A stretch of 64,000 nt of DNA from Bacteroidota bacterium (GTDB taxonomy: Bacteria > Bacteroidota > Ignavibacteria > Ignavibacteriales > Ignavibacteriaceae), in the NCBI GenBank assembly GCA_021815405.1, contig JAKAGV010000008.1, forward strand, positions 1 through 64,000. The letters run 5' to 3'. Shown here one piece after another: positions 28,091-38,786 of this stretch. The notes beneath the pieces are model-generated. The model had not been told where the DNA came from. It saw only the letters and a list, made by a program, of their open reading frames with translations, and did not search any database. Position 1 is the first letter of the stretch, and each line of letters opens with the position of its first letter. The translations under genes were made by a program, and so were the position numbers.

Positions 28091-29104
28091 TTAATTTGGT
28101 GTTATTTGATATTTTATGACAGATGATTTACGTGGTTCAGATAAAATCTTTTTCAAATCTATAAGCGGCATAATTTCCGGTTGAAGTCTATCCGGTTTAA
28201 CTTTTCCGGTAACCAAGAGTTCTACCGCCCTTGAAAATGTAAATGGATTAAGTAACGATCCTTTAATTGAAAGTTCTTTAAGAAAAAAATCCTGGAGATT
28301 AATATTCAGCATATCCTTTTTTCCAGAAAGACCGAATAAAACAACTCTGCCTCCGCGCTTAGGGAGATTAACAGCTAAATTAGCTGCCGTACTGTTTCCA
28401 GCGCATTCAATAACTACATCCGGTCCGCCTTGAGTTAAATCCGAAATATTTCTTAGCATTTCTGATGAATTAGGATCGGACACAAAATCAGCGCCCAGGC
28501 TTGCGGCTAATTTTCTTTTTTCTTCAACCGGCTCAATCAATATTATTTTACCGGCGCCGCTTAAGTTTACAAGTTGAAGCATTAAAAGTCCGATTGTTCC
28601 TCCGCCGATAATTACAACACTTTCTCCAAGCTTAATCGAAGCATTGTCCATACCGCGAACACAACATGAGAGTGGTTCTGCGAAAGCTGCAGATTTAAAT
28701 GAAAATTCTGTTGGAATTAAATAAGCTTGAGAAACTGGCACAATTGAATATTCGGCAAAGCCTCCGTTTAGACTTACACCCAGAGCTTTAAGATTGGAAC
28801 AAAAATTTATTTTACCTTCTCGGCAGTACTGACATTCACCGCAATAAATATTGGGATCTACTGCTACGTGATCATCAATATTAAAGTTGTAAACACCTTC
28901 ACCTTTATCCACAACAATTCCTGTAAATTCATGTCCAGGAATTACTGGAGGCTTGGAATACGATTCACCGGCATAAATATGAAAGTCAGTACCGCATATT
29001 CCGCATGCTTCAACTTTAATCAGAATTTCTTTACTCTTCAATTTAGGAAGAGAATAATCTTTAATTTCGAGGCTGTAAGGCTTATCGAATATTGCTGCTC
29101 GCAT
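28091..29104 (-). CDS. Zinc-dependent alcohol/polyol dehydrogenase (MDR family)
   Basis: A 337-aa medium-chain dehydrogenase. The catalytic zinc site is CGICGTDFH with GHEFTG (~residues 35-70). A structural zinc site is formed by the four cysteines in CGECQYCREGKINFC (~92-106). The Rossmann fold has the glycine motif GGGTIGLL (~165-172), and IEPVEEKR at the end of the second strand suggests NAD rather than NADP. It resembles sorbitol/threonine dehydrogenases. It lies 20 bases after the LacI regulator in the same transcript, so it probably oxidises or reduces a sugar or polyol from this locus, but the substrate cannot be read from sequence. Confidence 0.88.
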   Translation of the reverse strand: MRAAIFDKPYSLEIKDYSLPKLKSKEILIKVEACGICGTDFHIYAGESYSKPPVIPGHEFTGIVVDKGEGVYNFNIDDHVAVDPNIYCGECQYCREGKINFCSNLKALGVSLNGGFAEYSIVPVSQAYLIPTEFSFKSAAFAEPLSCCVRGMDNASIKLGESVVIIGGGTIGLLMLQLVNLSGAGKIILIEPVEEKRKLAASLGADFVSDPNSSEMLRNISDLTQGGPDVVIECAGNSTAANLAVNLPKRGGRVVLFGLSGKKDMLNINLQDFFLKELSIKGSLLNPFTFSRAVELLVTGKVKPDRLQPEIMPLIDLKKILSEPRKSSVIKYQITPN

Positions 29105-29124
29105 TTTAATTTTCGAAAATAGAC

Positions 29125-30141
29125 TTAAATTTTTTGAGTAGACTGGCGTACTACTAATTCTACAGGCATCATAATTTTTTTAGGATAAAATTCATATTCT
29201 TTTAAGAGAGTAGAAATTAATTTCATAGCTTCCATTCCCATCTCCATAGTCGGTACTCTAACTGTACATAACGGTGGATCTACTGAACTCTCAGATACAA
29301 CATCATCAAAACCCATGACAGATACATCTTGCGGTACTCTTTTACCTTGATCTTTTAAATATTGAATAACTCCTAATGCCATGGCATCATTACATGCAAA
29401 TATTGCCGTGATATTTTTATTTACCGATAATAATTTTCTTGCTGCGTTATATCCGTTTGTTCTTGCCGGATAATTTTCAGACGTTTCGATTAAATCTGGA
29501 GATATCGGAAGATTTGCCGATTCAATTGCTTTCATATATCCAGTCAATCTATCACTAATACTTGGATGTCCTATATCTCCGCCAATGAATGCAATGTTTT
29601 TATGTCCAAGATCAATCAAATGATTAGTAGCTAACCTACCGCCCATTACATTATCAACTAATACAGTAGAATAATTTTTATTTGCTGGTATGAAATCAAT
29701 ATAAACTACCGGAAAGTTGTAATGACTTAATTTTTCCATCAATAATTGAGGTACTTTACCAGCTATTATTACACCATCAATGTTTCTGTCTAAAATAAAC
29801 CTGGGCAGTTGATCTCTTTCATTAAAATCAGAATTTATTGTATTAAGAAGTACATAGAAATCATTCTCTCTAGCTTCTATTTCAGTACCGATAAAAATAT
29901 GAGTGTAAAAAGGTTCTGTTCTTAAGAAGTGATCATTAGTGAGTATAAAACCAATATTGCCCGTGCGTCTTGAAACCAAACCTCTAGCTGAGCGCGAAGG
30001 ACGGTAATTCATCTGTTCTATAATTTCAAGGACTTTAACTTTAGTTTCCTTAGAAATTCGTCTATGGTTATGCATTACTAGCGAAACCGTAGCTATAGAA
30101 ACATTTGCTGCTTTTGCGACATCTTTTATTGTTATTGCCAT
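29125..30141 (-). CDS. LacI/GalR-family transcriptional regulator
   Basis: A 338-aa repressor. The N-terminal helix-turn-helix (~2-45) carries the family signature TIKDVAKAANVSIATVSLVM and the hinge NYRPSRSARGL. A periplasmic-binding-protein-like sugar sensor domain follows (NIGFILTNDH ... TAIFACNDAMALG ... DVSVMGFDDV). It is the first gene of the ~29-kb minus-strand mannoside locus, and its own promoter carries a palindrome of the LacI operator type. It therefore very likely represses itself and the adjoining genes until a mannoside-derived inducer binds. The ATG lies just 4 bases from the palindrome edge. Confidence 0.93.
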   Translation of the reverse strand: MAITIKDVAKAANVSIATVSLVMHNHRRISKETKVKVLEIIEQMNYRPSRSARGLVSRRTGNIGFILTNDHFLRTEPFYTHIFIGTEIEARENDFYVLLNTINSDFNERDQLPRFILDRNIDGVIIAGKVPQLLMEKLSHYNFPVVYIDFIPANKNYSTVLVDNVMGGRLATNHLIDLGHKNIAFIGGDIGHPSISDRLTGYMKAIESANLPISPDLIETSENYPARTNGYNAARKLLSVNKNITAIFACNDAMALGVIQYLKDQGKRVPQDVSVMGFDDVVSESSVDPPLCTVRVPTMEMGMEAMKLISTLLKEYEFYPKKIMMPVELVVRQSTQKI

Positions 30142-30145
30142 TTTA

Positions 30146-30161
30146 AGTTAAACGTTTAACT
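30146..30161. promoter_or_regulatory. LacI-type operator, 16-bp perfect palindrome
   Basis: AGTTAAACGTTTAACT is a perfect palindrome with the central CG typical of LacI/GalR operators. It lies between the -10 box and the start codon of the LacI-family gene, where bound protein would block transcription. Autoregulation by that protein is inferred. No second perfect copy was noticed elsewhere in the locus by eye. Confidence 0.8.
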
Positions 30162-30166
30162 GGTCG

Positions 30167-30197
30167 CAAATATATCCTAACTTTTTATATTTGTCAA
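30167..30197 (-). promoter_or_regulatory. Promoter of the LacI regulator/mannoside locus
   Basis: On the minus strand TTGACA (30197-30192) is separated by 17 bases from TATATT (30174-30169). The latter is also part of TATATTTG, matching the Bacteroidetes TAnnTTTG form. Initiation would fall at the edge of the palindromic operator. This is the clearest promoter seen in the window. Confidence 0.75.
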
Positions 30198-30445
30198 TAG
30201 CAAACGAAAAAAATCTGCAGCGCATAAATTTTTCAGAATTTTAGTTCTATGCTTATCTAGTATCTCCAAAGACGGATTGATCAATAATCCTTACTAATTG
30301 ATCTTAAGAAATAATAATGAATCTTGTCAGAATGATTATATGATTTCGAAATGTGATTTAAGATTTTTTTTACAAATTTTCTATGTTTCTTATAATATTA
30401 ATTTTTAGATTACTGAATCAAATTCATAAATTTATTTTTGCTGAT

Positions 30446-32440
30446 ATGAAAACATCACTCTACTGCTTCTTGATTCTATTTGTGTTTATATGCTTTTCAA
30501 GACAAGATTTCTCCCAAGAAAAATCAAAATACGATCCCAACCAAACATTTGATCCCCTTTTCGATAGCCAGCCAGGAACTTATTACCGTGATGGCAGTGG
30601 TAAGCCCGGTCCAGGCTATTGGCAAAATAGAGCTGATTATAAAATTGATGCTCAACTCGATGACAAAAATAATCTCATTCAGGGCAATGTAAGTATTACA
30701 TATACTAACAATAGTCCTAATACACTTCATTATGTCTGGCTTCAATTAGATCAAAATAGATTTCGCGACAGTTCAAGAAGCGCTCTTACTTCCCCGCCGA
30801 ATTTATCTACCAATCAAAAATTCATCGGCGGCGATGAAATAAAGAGTGTCACCATTGAACTTAATGGTAAAACTTATAAGCCTGATTATTTAATCACCGA
30901 CACAAGGATGCAAATAAGATTGCCGGAAGGGTTAAAATCCAAAGGAGGAGAGTTAATCATCAATATTGAGTATTCATTTAAAGTACCCCCTGAAAACTTG
31001 GGACGATGTGGATGGATGGATACAAAAAATGGAAAGATTTTCGATATTGCTCAGTGGTATCCTAGAATGGAAGTTTATGATGATTTGATTGGATGGAATT
31101 CTTTACCATTTCTAGGCGCAGGAGAATTTTATTGCGACTATGGAAATTATGACTACACCGTTAGCGTTCCTTGGTATATGATTGTTGTTGGTTCTGGTGA
31201 ATTAATCAATCCTCAGCAGACCTTGACTAAAACTGAAACTGAGAGACTTCAGAAAGCACATCAAAGCGATAAAACTGTATTTATCGTAAGTCCCTCAGAG
31301 GTAGCACAAGAATCAAACAGACCGGTTCACAGTGGAACAGTGACATGGCATTTTAAAATGGAAAACACACGTGATGTTTCCTGGGCTGCATCCAAAGCAT
31401 TTATTTGGGATGCTGCTAAAATAAATCTGCCAAGCGGTAAGAAATCTTTAGCAATGTCTGTTTATCCAATAGAAAGTTCAGGAGATAGCGCATGGGGACG
31501 CTCAACTGAATATCTAAAAAGAAGCGTAGAAATATTTTCAAAACATTGGTATGAATATCCGTATCCATATGCGATTAACGTTGGCGGACCGGTTGGAGGA
31601 ATGGAATATCCCGGAATAGTATTTTGCTACTGGAAGGCTAAACGTAAAAATTTGTGGATGGTTACCAATCATGAAATTGGACATAATTGGTTTCCAATGA
31701 TTGTTGGATCAGATGAGCGAGAAAATGCTTGGATGGATGAAGGCTTTAATACTTTCATAGATGTTCTAAGTTATAAGGATTTTAATAATGGAGAATATTA
31801 TCCTAAGCGTGACGGTGAATTTGCACCTAAAGGCGGCGATCCAGCTAGAGAAATTGTAAGCTACCTAACTAATCCAGCTGCCCAGCCAATATTAACATAC
31901 GCCGATAATATACCATGGCAATACACTCATACTTTGGAATATTACAAAACCGCTTTAGGATTGGTTATGCTACGGAATCTTGTTCTTGGTCATAAGAGAT
32001 TTGACTTCGCTTTCCAAACTTATATAAAACGCTGGGCTTACAAACATCCATCTCCAATTGATTTTTTCAGAACAATGAACGACGCCTCCGGTGAAGACTT
32101 AAACTGGTTCTGGAAAGAATGGTTTGTAAAGAAATGGACTTTAGATCAAGCCGTAAAAGATGTGAAATATATTGATGGTGATCCGTCTAAAGGTTCACTG
32201 ATAACGATTACGAATAATGATAAAATGGTCATGCCTGTTGTTGTTGAAGTAAAAGAATCGAATGGACATACTGGTCGCATTCATTTACCTGTTGAGATCT
32301 GGGAGCGATCAGGCAAATGGACATTCAAATATAATTCTACAAGCATAATTGATTCAGTTATAATAGATCCTGATAAAGAACTGCCTGACATAAATCCCGA
32401 AAACAACATTTGGACTTCGGGTACTGCAAAAGGTAAATAA
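30446..32440 (+). CDS. M1-family (aminopeptidase N-like) metallopeptidase, copy 1
   Basis: A 664-aa exported zinc peptidase. The catalytic motif is H409-E410-I-G-H413 with the third ligand E432 (HEXXH-x18-E), preceded by GGMEYPG, the counterpart of the GAMEN substrate-binding loop. A signal peptide ([12 protein letters not shown]) follows the ATG at 30446. An in-frame ATG at 30383 would add 21 residues in front of the signal and is less likely. The protein lacks the large C-terminal ERAP domain of aminopeptidase N and ends with a small beta domain. It is strongly similar to the next gene along its whole length. Probably periplasmic or surface peptide degradation. Confidence 0.87.
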   Translation: MKTSLYCFLILFVFICFSRQDFSQEKSKYDPNQTFDPLFDSQPGTYYRDGSGKPGPGYWQNRADYKIDAQLDDKNNLIQGNVSITYTNNSPNTLHYVWLQLDQNRFRDSSRSALTSPPNLSTNQKFIGGDEIKSVTIELNGKTYKPDYLITDTRMQIRLPEGLKSKGGELIINIEYSFKVPPENLGRCGWMDTKNGKIFDIAQWYPRMEVYDDLIGWNSLPFLGAGEFYCDYGNYDYTVSVPWYMIVVGSGELINPQQTLTKTETERLQKAHQSDKTVFIVSPSEVAQESNRPVHSGTVTWHFKMENTRDVSWAASKAFIWDAAKINLPSGKKSLAMSVYPIESSGDSAWGRSTEYLKRSVEIFSKHWYEYPYPYAINVGGPVGGMEYPGIVFCYWKAKRKNLWMVTNHEIGHNWFPMIVGSDERENAWMDEGFNTFIDVLSYKDFNNGEYYPKRDGEFAPKGGDPAREIVSYLTNPAAQPILTYADNIPWQYTHTLEYYKTALGLVMLRNLVLGHKRFDFAFQTYIKRWAYKHPSPIDFFRTMNDASGEDLNWFWKEWFVKKWTLDQAVKDVKYIDGDPSKGSLITITNNDKMVMPVVVEVKESNGHTGRIHLPVEIWERSGKWTFKYNSTSIIDSVIIDPDKELPDINPENNIWTSGTAKGK

Positions 32441-32528
32441 TTTCTTGTTGATAGACCAACCGGGATAGCGGATTTCATATCTATTAGTATACTGGTTTGA
32501 ATTTTTTATGAAATGATTCTTCGGAAAG

Positions 32529-32567
32529 AATAATGGGACAAGACTTTTAATTTCTTGTTCCATTATT
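32529..32567 (+). terminator. Hairpin between the two peptidase genes
   Basis: AATAATGGGACAAG (32529-32542) pairs with CTTGTTCCATTATT (32554-32567), a 14-bp stem with one G-T wobble and an 11-base loop, followed by a T-rich stretch (TCATTATTTAAATTTT). It lies about 90 bases after the first peptidase stop and 60 bases before the second gene. This suggests the two peptidases have separate transcripts or attenuated read-through. Confidence 0.65.
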
Positions 32568-32629
32568 TCATTATTTAAATTTTCCCAGCATCAAAAAAAT
32601 TATAGATAAGTTAAAATACAGGAGCCGTC

Positions 32630-34594
32630 ATGAAACTAAAATTTTTCTTTTTTTCATTATTTATTCTTCAACTTAGTGGCATATCTTTCTCCCAACAGCA
32701 AAGTAAATACAATCCATATCAGACCTTTGATCCTAATTTTCTTAGCTCGCCAGGAACAATTTATAGAAGCGGAAGTGGCGCTCCTGGTCCAGCATACTGG
32801 ACAAATGAAGCAGATTATGTAATTCACGCTTCTCTTGATACTGCTAAAAAAGAAATCACCGGTAACGTGATAATCACTTACACAAACAACAGTCCAAATA
32901 GATTGAGTTATCTCTGGCTGCAACTCGATCAAAATATATTTAAAAAGACATCCCGAGGTACCGCAACTACCCCGGTTAACGGATATAGGTTTGGCGGACA
33001 AAGTTATACCGATGGATACATTCTTAAATCTGTAAAATTAATTCAAAACGGAAATACTTCTAACGCTGATTACATTGTAACGGATACAAGAATGCAGATT
33101 AGATTATCGAAGCCTATGGAACCCAAAGGCAGCAAAGTACAAATCAATATTGATTATAGCTATACCATTCCAATGCATGGATCTGACCGAACCGGTTATC
33201 TCCCAACTAAAAACGGAACTATTTATGAGATAGCACAATGGTATCCGAGAATGGAAGTCTACGATGACATTATTGGCTGGAATACTCTGCCCTACTTAGG
33301 TTCAGGAGAATTTTATTTAGATTATGGAAACTTCGATTATTATATTACTGTTCCTGCCGACCAAATAGTAGTTGGTTCAGGTAAGCTGCAAAATCCCGAA
33401 CAAGTTCTAACTTCAGAAGAAATAAAAAGATTGGACAAAGCATCTAAAAGCGATAAGACCGTTTACATCATTAAACCAGTAGAAGTAAATACACCTCAAA
33501 TGAGACCTAAGAGCAGCGGTACTTTAACCTGGCATTTCAAAATGGAAAATTCAAGAGATGTTTCATGGGCAAGCTCAACTGCTTTCGTATGGGACGCTGC
33601 TAGAGTAAATCTTAAAAACAAAGAAGCGCTTGCAATGTCCGTTTATCCTGTCGAAGTTGATTCAGATTCCGCATGGGGAAGATCAACAGAATATACAAAA
33701 GGCACCTTGGAAATAAATTCAAAACTCTGGTATGAATATCCTTATCCTGTAGCCGTTAATGTCGCTGGAATAGTTAATGGTATGGAATATCCGGGAATTG
33801 TTTTTTGCGGTTGGCGTGCTAAAACATCCAGTTTATGGAATGTAACAACACACGAGTTTGGTCATACATGGTTCCCCATGATTGTAGGATCAGATGAACG
33901 TGAATATGCCTGGATGGACGAAGGTTTTAATACTTTTATAAATATATACTCATCAAAATATTTTAATCATGGGGAATACCAATATCCTGAACATCCGGAT
34001 TTTCTTGCAAGAGCAATTGAAAGAAAAAATATGCAGCCGATTATGACTTACCCGGATGATTATCGGGTTAGTAATTGGGGCGTTGAATCTTATTTCAAAC
34101 CTGCTTTTGGGCTCTATTTATTGCGCAATTATATTCTTGATTCTACAAGATTCGATTATGCCTTTCGCACTTATATTAGAAGATGGGCATACAAACATCC
34201 TACTCCAAAAGATTTCTTCAGAACAATGAATGATGCTGCAGGCGAAGATCTGAATTGGTTTTGGAAAGAGTGGTTTTATAAAGATTGGACTTTAGATCAA
34301 GCAGTTAAGGATGTAAAATATATTGCAGACAATCCGAAAGATGGAGCATTAATTACTATCGAGAATTTACAAAAAATGGTAATGCCCGTTACTGTTGAAG
34401 TTAAAGAATCTAATGGTCATACAGGTAGAGTGAAACTTCCAGTAGAAATTTGGCAGCGCTCCGGCGAATGGACATTTAAATATAATTCAACAAGCTTGAT
34501 AGATTCAGTTATAATTGATCCGGATAAATTACTTCCGGATGAGAATCGGAACAATAATATCTGGACTTCAGGAACGACAAGTGCAGCAGAATAA
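32630..34594 (+). CDS. M1-family (aminopeptidase N-like) metallopeptidase, copy 2
   Basis: A 654-aa paralogue of the preceding gene, alike from the first mature residues ([12 protein letters not shown] against [12 protein letters not shown]) to the C-terminus ([20 protein letters not shown]). The zinc site is H408-E-F-G-H412 with E431. NGMEYPG replaces GGMEYPG in the substrate-binding loop. A signal peptide is clear ([17 protein letters not shown]). CAGGAG sits upstream of the ATG. The changes near the active site (HEFGHTW for HEIGHNW) hint at different peptide preference. Probably a tandem duplication followed by divergence. Confidence 0.87.
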   Translation: MKLKFFFFSLFILQLSGISFSQQQSKYNPYQTFDPNFLSSPGTIYRSGSGAPGPAYWTNEADYVIHASLDTAKKEITGNVIITYTNNSPNRLSYLWLQLDQNIFKKTSRGTATTPVNGYRFGGQSYTDGYILKSVKLIQNGNTSNADYIVTDTRMQIRLSKPMEPKGSKVQINIDYSYTIPMHGSDRTGYLPTKNGTIYEIAQWYPRMEVYDDIIGWNTLPYLGSGEFYLDYGNFDYYITVPADQIVVGSGKLQNPEQVLTSEEIKRLDKASKSDKTVYIIKPVEVNTPQMRPKSSGTLTWHFKMENSRDVSWASSTAFVWDAARVNLKNKEALAMSVYPVEVDSDSAWGRSTEYTKGTLEINSKLWYEYPYPVAVNVAGIVNGMEYPGIVFCGWRAKTSSLWNVTTHEFGHTWFPMIVGSDEREYAWMDEGFNTFINIYSSKYFNHGEYQYPEHPDFLARAIERKNMQPIMTYPDDYRVSNWGVESYFKPAFGLYLLRNYILDSTRFDYAFRTYIRRWAYKHPTPKDFFRTMNDAAGEDLNWFWKEWFYKDWTLDQAVKDVKYIADNPKDGALITIENLQKMVMPVTVEVKESNGHTGRVKLPVEIWQRSGEWTFKYNSTSLIDSVIIDPDKLLPDENRNNNIWTSGTTSAAE

Positions 34595-34616
34595 ATTTCT
34601 TTAAATACTTGGGAAA

Positions 34617-34664
34617 GGAGTAATAGAAAATAGAATCCCAATTTATTCGAAATTTTATTACTCC
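34617..34664 (+). terminator. Hairpin after the second peptidase
   Basis: GGAGTAATA (34617-34625) pairs with TATTACTCC (34656-34664), and the stem extends through ACTT/AAGT across a small bulge. It begins 23 bases after the stop codon. There is no T-run directly after it, so it may act as a transcript-end stabiliser rather than an intrinsic terminator. Confidence 0.45.
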
Positions 34665-34799
34665 AAGTTATCATTGCTTCATACTGTTAAATTTTATCAG
34701 AGAAGAATAATTAAATTTTTCTTTTTCCTTTTTAAATATTTATATTTGTTTTCAAATATATTTTTCAAGTAATTTAGGGTTAAAGCGCTAAGGTATTAG

Positions 34800-37154
34800 A
34801 TGCAAAGTTCTAAAATTGAATTTCTAGCCAAGAATAACGAACTGTTAAAGTTGGCAATTGAAACTTCGCAAAACCTTCCTGATAAAATATGCGAATTGTT
34901 GGTTAGCGAATACGAACTTCAAGCAGTTGCTTTGTTCAAAATAAATGAAAACAACAGTCTTACCTTAATCGGAAAAGCAGGTGAGACAAAAAAAAGCATA
35001 GTTAAAAATTCAACTACAGAATGTAAAGAGTGCAAACTCCTTAAAAGCAATGCAACAACTACGGCACTAAGTATACAGCCCGATTGTGAAATAAAGATAG
35101 CAGAATACCTTGTTTATGAAGGGTGCCTTTTTGTTAAGCTTAATGGAAAAAACAATGCAATGTTTAAGATAGCAAAGAAAACTCCATTTATAAATAGCGA
35201 TAGAGATAATCTTCAAAATATTGGCGATGCTGCAAAAAACTTATTAAACATTTGGATGGGAAATAACAAAAGTACCTCACTTTCCACAAGCCAAATAATT
35301 TCGGAAATTGCCCACGAGCTCAGAACGCCTACAAACAGTATTATGGGTTTTGCTTCCCTACTTAATGAAGACAATCTTACTTCCTCGCAAGCCGAATATG
35401 TTTCAACTTTAAAGGACAGTGCTTTCAATCTGCTTGCCTTAATAAATGATCTTATCGATCTTGCTAAAATTGAATCTGGTGCTACAAAAGAGGCACTTTC
35501 AAATATAAACATTAAAGCTTTTGTTAATGAAGTAATTAAACTTTTTACAGATAAAATAAACCGGAATAAAATTGATTTTATTGTAAATATTGATAAAGAA
35601 ATTCCGGATAATATTAAGCTTGATGTACCTAAGCTTCGTTATATTTTAATTAATATAATCACTACTTCATTACGGCTCACGGACCGAGGAAAAATATCTG
35701 TCTTAGTTTCAGCACCTTTTCCGAATAAATTGATTTTTAAAATCTCTGATTCAAGCAACGGTATTTCATCTTCAAAATTGAATGAGATATTTAAGCCTTT
35801 TGCTTTAGCTGAACTCGGTAATTTTAAGTTTGGCAATTCAACAGGACTTGGATTGATCCTGACTAAAAAATATATCGAACTTCTTAAAGGCAATATCGAA
35901 ATTACTAGCATAGTTGGCAAAGGAACCACTTATAATTTTACAATTGGAGTAGAACAGTTATCCGGAATTGAGTCTCAGATAATGTCTTTGCCGAAGCCGG
36001 GAAAGAAAAATAAAGTTTTGGTGGTTGAAGACGATTATGCAACTTCGAAACTGCTGAGCAATTACTTAAATAAATGGGGATACGAACCGACAATTGTTAA
36101 TTCAGCAGATCAGGCGATGAAAGCAATAGATAAGGAAATCTATCTTGCTATATTGATGGATATTGTATTGCCTGATTCAAATGGTTTTGAGCTTCTCAAA
36201 AGAATTCGTGAACATAAGAATGCTAAGAATTCACCTGTCATAGTTTGTTCGGTTGAAGCTGAGCAGCAGAAAGCCTTCCTAATGGGGGCAGTTGAATACT
36301 TTGTAAAGCCGATAAATTACAAATACCTTGTTGAAGTTTTGACAAGTTACCGGTTGAAGAAAGATTCCAATATTTTAATTGTTGATGATGATCTTCCTAC
36401 CTTAAACTTAGTTAAAGAGGCAATAGAACAAGTCGGATTTAATGCGATTGCCGAATCACATTCGAGCCGAGTTCCGGCAATGATAGATTCACTAAATCTT
36501 GATCTTGCTATCGTTGATCTAGATATGCCCGAACTTAACGGATTTGACTTAATTAAAATAATAAAATCAAAACCGAACTTTGCCAAACTACCTATAATCA
36601 TTTATACCGGTAAGGAAAATTACAAAGAAGACTTAAAGAAAATTGACGGTATGTTTGCTGATCTACTTGAAAAGAGTTCTACAAACATTGAAGAATTATC
36701 CGAGACTATAACTCAAATGATCAACAGGTTCGATGAGCCGCCTCCGGTTGAAGAGGTAGTTTTGCAAAAAGACACAGTAAAGATTCTTCTTGTTGAAGAC
36801 TACAAGCACTCGCAAATAATTGTAACCAGGTTGTTGAAGAAGAATAATTTTGAATCAATTGTTGTCGTTGAAAATGGAGCTGAGGCAGTAGAGGCAGTTA
36901 AGACTCAACATTTCGACTTGATTTTAATGGACATGCAGATGCCTGTTATGAACGGATTTGAAGCGACCGAAAAAATTAGACAGTTTCCTGAATATAAAGA
37001 AACACCGATTATTGCATTAACTGCATTTGCAATGAAAGGTGATAGAGAAAAGTGTCTTGATGCTGGCGCTACAGATTATATTCCGAAACCGATTGACAGC
37101 CAGGAATTTATTGAGAAAGTAAAATACTACACTGACACTAAAATTAAAGTTTAA
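34800..37154 (+). CDS. Hybrid sensor histidine kinase with three receiver domains
   Basis: A 784-aa soluble multidomain signalling protein. Residues ~1-155 look like a GAF-type sensor with cysteines (CKECKL, CEIKI, EGCLF). The dimerisation/phospho-acceptor domain has H172 in IAHELRTPTNS. An ATPase domain covers ~270-395. Receivers begin at ~404 (VVEDD, MDIVLPD), ~523 (IVDDD, VDLDMPE) and ~660 (LVEDY, MDMQMPVMNG). There is no membrane helix, so the signal is cytoplasmic. The ATPase N-box reads INIITTSLRLT, where the Mg-binding Asn of NAxKFT is replaced. The G1 box is DSSNGI instead of DxGxG, and G2 (STGLGL) is intact. Kinase activity may be weak or altered. No cognate output gene is adjacent. 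Confidence 0.9.
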   Translation: MQSSKIEFLAKNNELLKLAIETSQNLPDKICELLVSEYELQAVALFKINENNSLTLIGKAGETKKSIVKNSTTECKECKLLKSNATTTALSIQPDCEIKIAEYLVYEGCLFVKLNGKNNAMFKIAKKTPFINSDRDNLQNIGDAAKNLLNIWMGNNKSTSLSTSQIISEIAHELRTPTNSIMGFASLLNEDNLTSSQAEYVSTLKDSAFNLLALINDLIDLAKIESGATKEALSNINIKAFVNEVIKLFTDKINRNKIDFIVNIDKEIPDNIKLDVPKLRYILINIITTSLRLTDRGKISVLVSAPFPNKLIFKISDSSNGISSSKLNEIFKPFALAELGNFKFGNSTGLGLILTKKYIELLKGNIEITSIVGKGTTYNFTIGVEQLSGIESQIMSLPKPGKKNKVLVVEDDYATSKLLSNYLNKWGYEPTIVNSADQAMKAIDKEIYLAILMDIVLPDSNGFELLKRIREHKNAKNSPVIVCSVEAEQQKAFLMGAVEYFVKPINYKYLVEVLTSYRLKKDSNILIVDDDLPTLNLVKEAIEQVGFNAIAESHSSRVPAMIDSLNLDLAIVDLDMPELNGFDLIKIIKSKPNFAKLPIIIYTGKENYKEDLKKIDGMFADLLEKSSTNIEELSETITQMINRFDEPPPVEEVVLQKDTVKILLVEDYKHSQIIVTRLLKKNNFESIVVVENGAEAVEAVKTQHFDLILMDMQMPVMNGFEATEKIRQFPEYKETPIIALTAFAMKGDREKCLDAGATDYIPKPIDSQEFIEKVKYYTDTKIKV

Positions 37155-37321
37155 TTGTTGACCTGTCTCATTGGAAAAAGATCCCATCTGATAAGTGATT
37201 ATCCAGTTCAACGATTACTCGTCTAGCCATGTTACTAAATCATTTTATTCAACATCAGTATTTCCAATTAACAAACCAATTTATAATTTGCAATCTTTAA
37301 TTTTAATTTTTTAATTGTTAA

Positions 37322-38782
37322 ATGATAAACGAAACACCTAGAGTAAGATTTGCACCAAGCCCGACAGGCTATCTTCATGTTGGCGGTTTAAGGACAGCTT
37401 TATATAATTATCTTTTTGCCCGCCGTAATAAGGGCAAATTCATCCTTCGCATTGAAGACACTGATAGAAAACGTTTTGTGGAAGGGGCAGTTGAGAATTT
37501 AATTACTTCACTAAAATGGTGCGGACTAGAATTTGACGAAGGCCCTGATTCTGGCGGTGAGCTTGGTCCTTATTTGCAATCTCAGCGGCTTCATATTTAT
37601 GATCATCATGTACAAGAACTAATAAAAAGCGGACATGCCTATTATTGCTTCTGCACATCTGAAAGGCTAAATGCTTTGCGTGAAGAGCAACAAAGACAAA
37701 AGCTTCCTCAGGCAAAATATGATAAACACTGTCTTCACTTAAGCAAAGATGAAATAGAAAATAACCTTGCAAGCGGTATTGAAAAAGTAATTCGCCTTAA
37801 TGTTGAATCTAATATGAAAATTATTTTTGACGATATTATACGAGGCAGAGTTGAATTCGATAGCAACAACATTGATGATCAGATTCTAATTAAGAGTGAT
37901 GGCTATCCTACTTATCACCTTGCGAACGTAGTAGATGATCATCTTATGAAAATTACACATGTCATCCGAGGTGAGGAATGGCTTTCATCTACTCCGAAAC
38001 ATGTTCTTCTCTATGATTTTTTCAATTGGGAAAAGCCTCAGTTTGCTCACCTCCCTCTTCTTCTTAATCCTGATAGATCGAAATTAAGCAAACGTCAAGG
38101 TGATGTTGCTGTAGAAGATTATCGCGCAAAAGGATATTTGAAAGAGGCACTTGTTAACTTTGTTGCTTTGCTTGGATGGAACGCTGGAGACGACAAAGAA
38201 TTTTATTACTTGGATGAGTTGATTGAAAAGTTTTCTCTCGAACGCGTTAATAAATCCGGCGCTGTCTTCGATCTTGAAAAGCTCAACTGGCTGAATGCTG
38301 AACATCTCCGCAAAAAATCTGATGAGGAAATCCTTCAATTGCTTAAGGAAGAAGTTCGTCAATCATCATTCGCCGATATCCAATATTCAGATGAGTATTT
38401 ATTAAAGGTTATTTCATCGATGAAAGAACGCGTATCTTTTGTTCACGAGTATTTATCAAAGAGTCCGTATTTCTTTAAAGAGCCAAATGAATATGAACAA
38501 GCAGCAGTAGCAAAAAGCTGGAAACCCGAAACTCCCGATCAATTAAAAAAGTTATGTGAAACTTTTGCTCAATTAGATAATCCAACAAAAGAAGATTTCG
38601 AGCATGCTTTTATAAAAACGGTAGATGAATTGAATATCGGGAAGGGTAAACTAATTCATCCACTTCGCTTAGCTGTTTCAGGTTTAAGCACGGGTCCAGG
38701 AATGTTTGATATTCTTTTTATTCTCGGCAAAGATGAGGTAATTAGAAGAATTAATAAGGCTATTGATACACTTAAGAATTAA
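37322..38782 (+). CDS. gltX: Glutamyl-tRNA synthetase
   Basis: A 486-aa class I aminoacyl-tRNA synthetase that charges tRNA-Glu with glutamate. The HIGH signature lies in PSPTGYLHVGG (residues ~12-22), and the KMSKS counterpart is KLSKRQG near residue 258. The anticodon-binding helical domain occupies the C-terminal third (SPYFFKEPNEYEQ onward), with the phrase LRLAVSGLSTGPGMFDIL close to the end, as in bacterial GltX. Length is normal. It is preceded by 167 bases without a gene, so it probably has its own promoter, and is followed by a 126-bp inverted-repeat element. Confidence 0.96.
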   Translation: MINETPRVRFAPSPTGYLHVGGLRTALYNYLFARRNKGKFILRIEDTDRKRFVEGAVENLITSLKWCGLEFDEGPDSGGELGPYLQSQRLHIYDHHVQELIKSGHAYYCFCTSERLNALREEQQRQKLPQAKYDKHCLHLSKDEIENNLASGIEKVIRLNVESNMKIIFDDIIRGRVEFDSNNIDDQILIKSDGYPTYHLANVVDDHLMKITHVIRGEEWLSSTPKHVLLYDFFNWEKPQFAHLPLLLNPDRSKLSKRQGDVAVEDYRAKGYLKEALVNFVALLGWNAGDDKEFYYLDELIEKFSLERVNKSGAVFDLEKLNWLNAEHLRKKSDEEILQLLKEEVRQSSFADIQYSDEYLLKVISSMKERVSFVHEYLSKSPYFFKEPNEYEQAAVAKSWKPETPDQLKKLCETFAQLDNPTKEDFEHAFIKTVDELNIGKGKLIHPLRLAVSGLSTGPGMFDILFILGKDEVIRRINKAIDTLKN

Positions 38783-38786
38783 TTAT

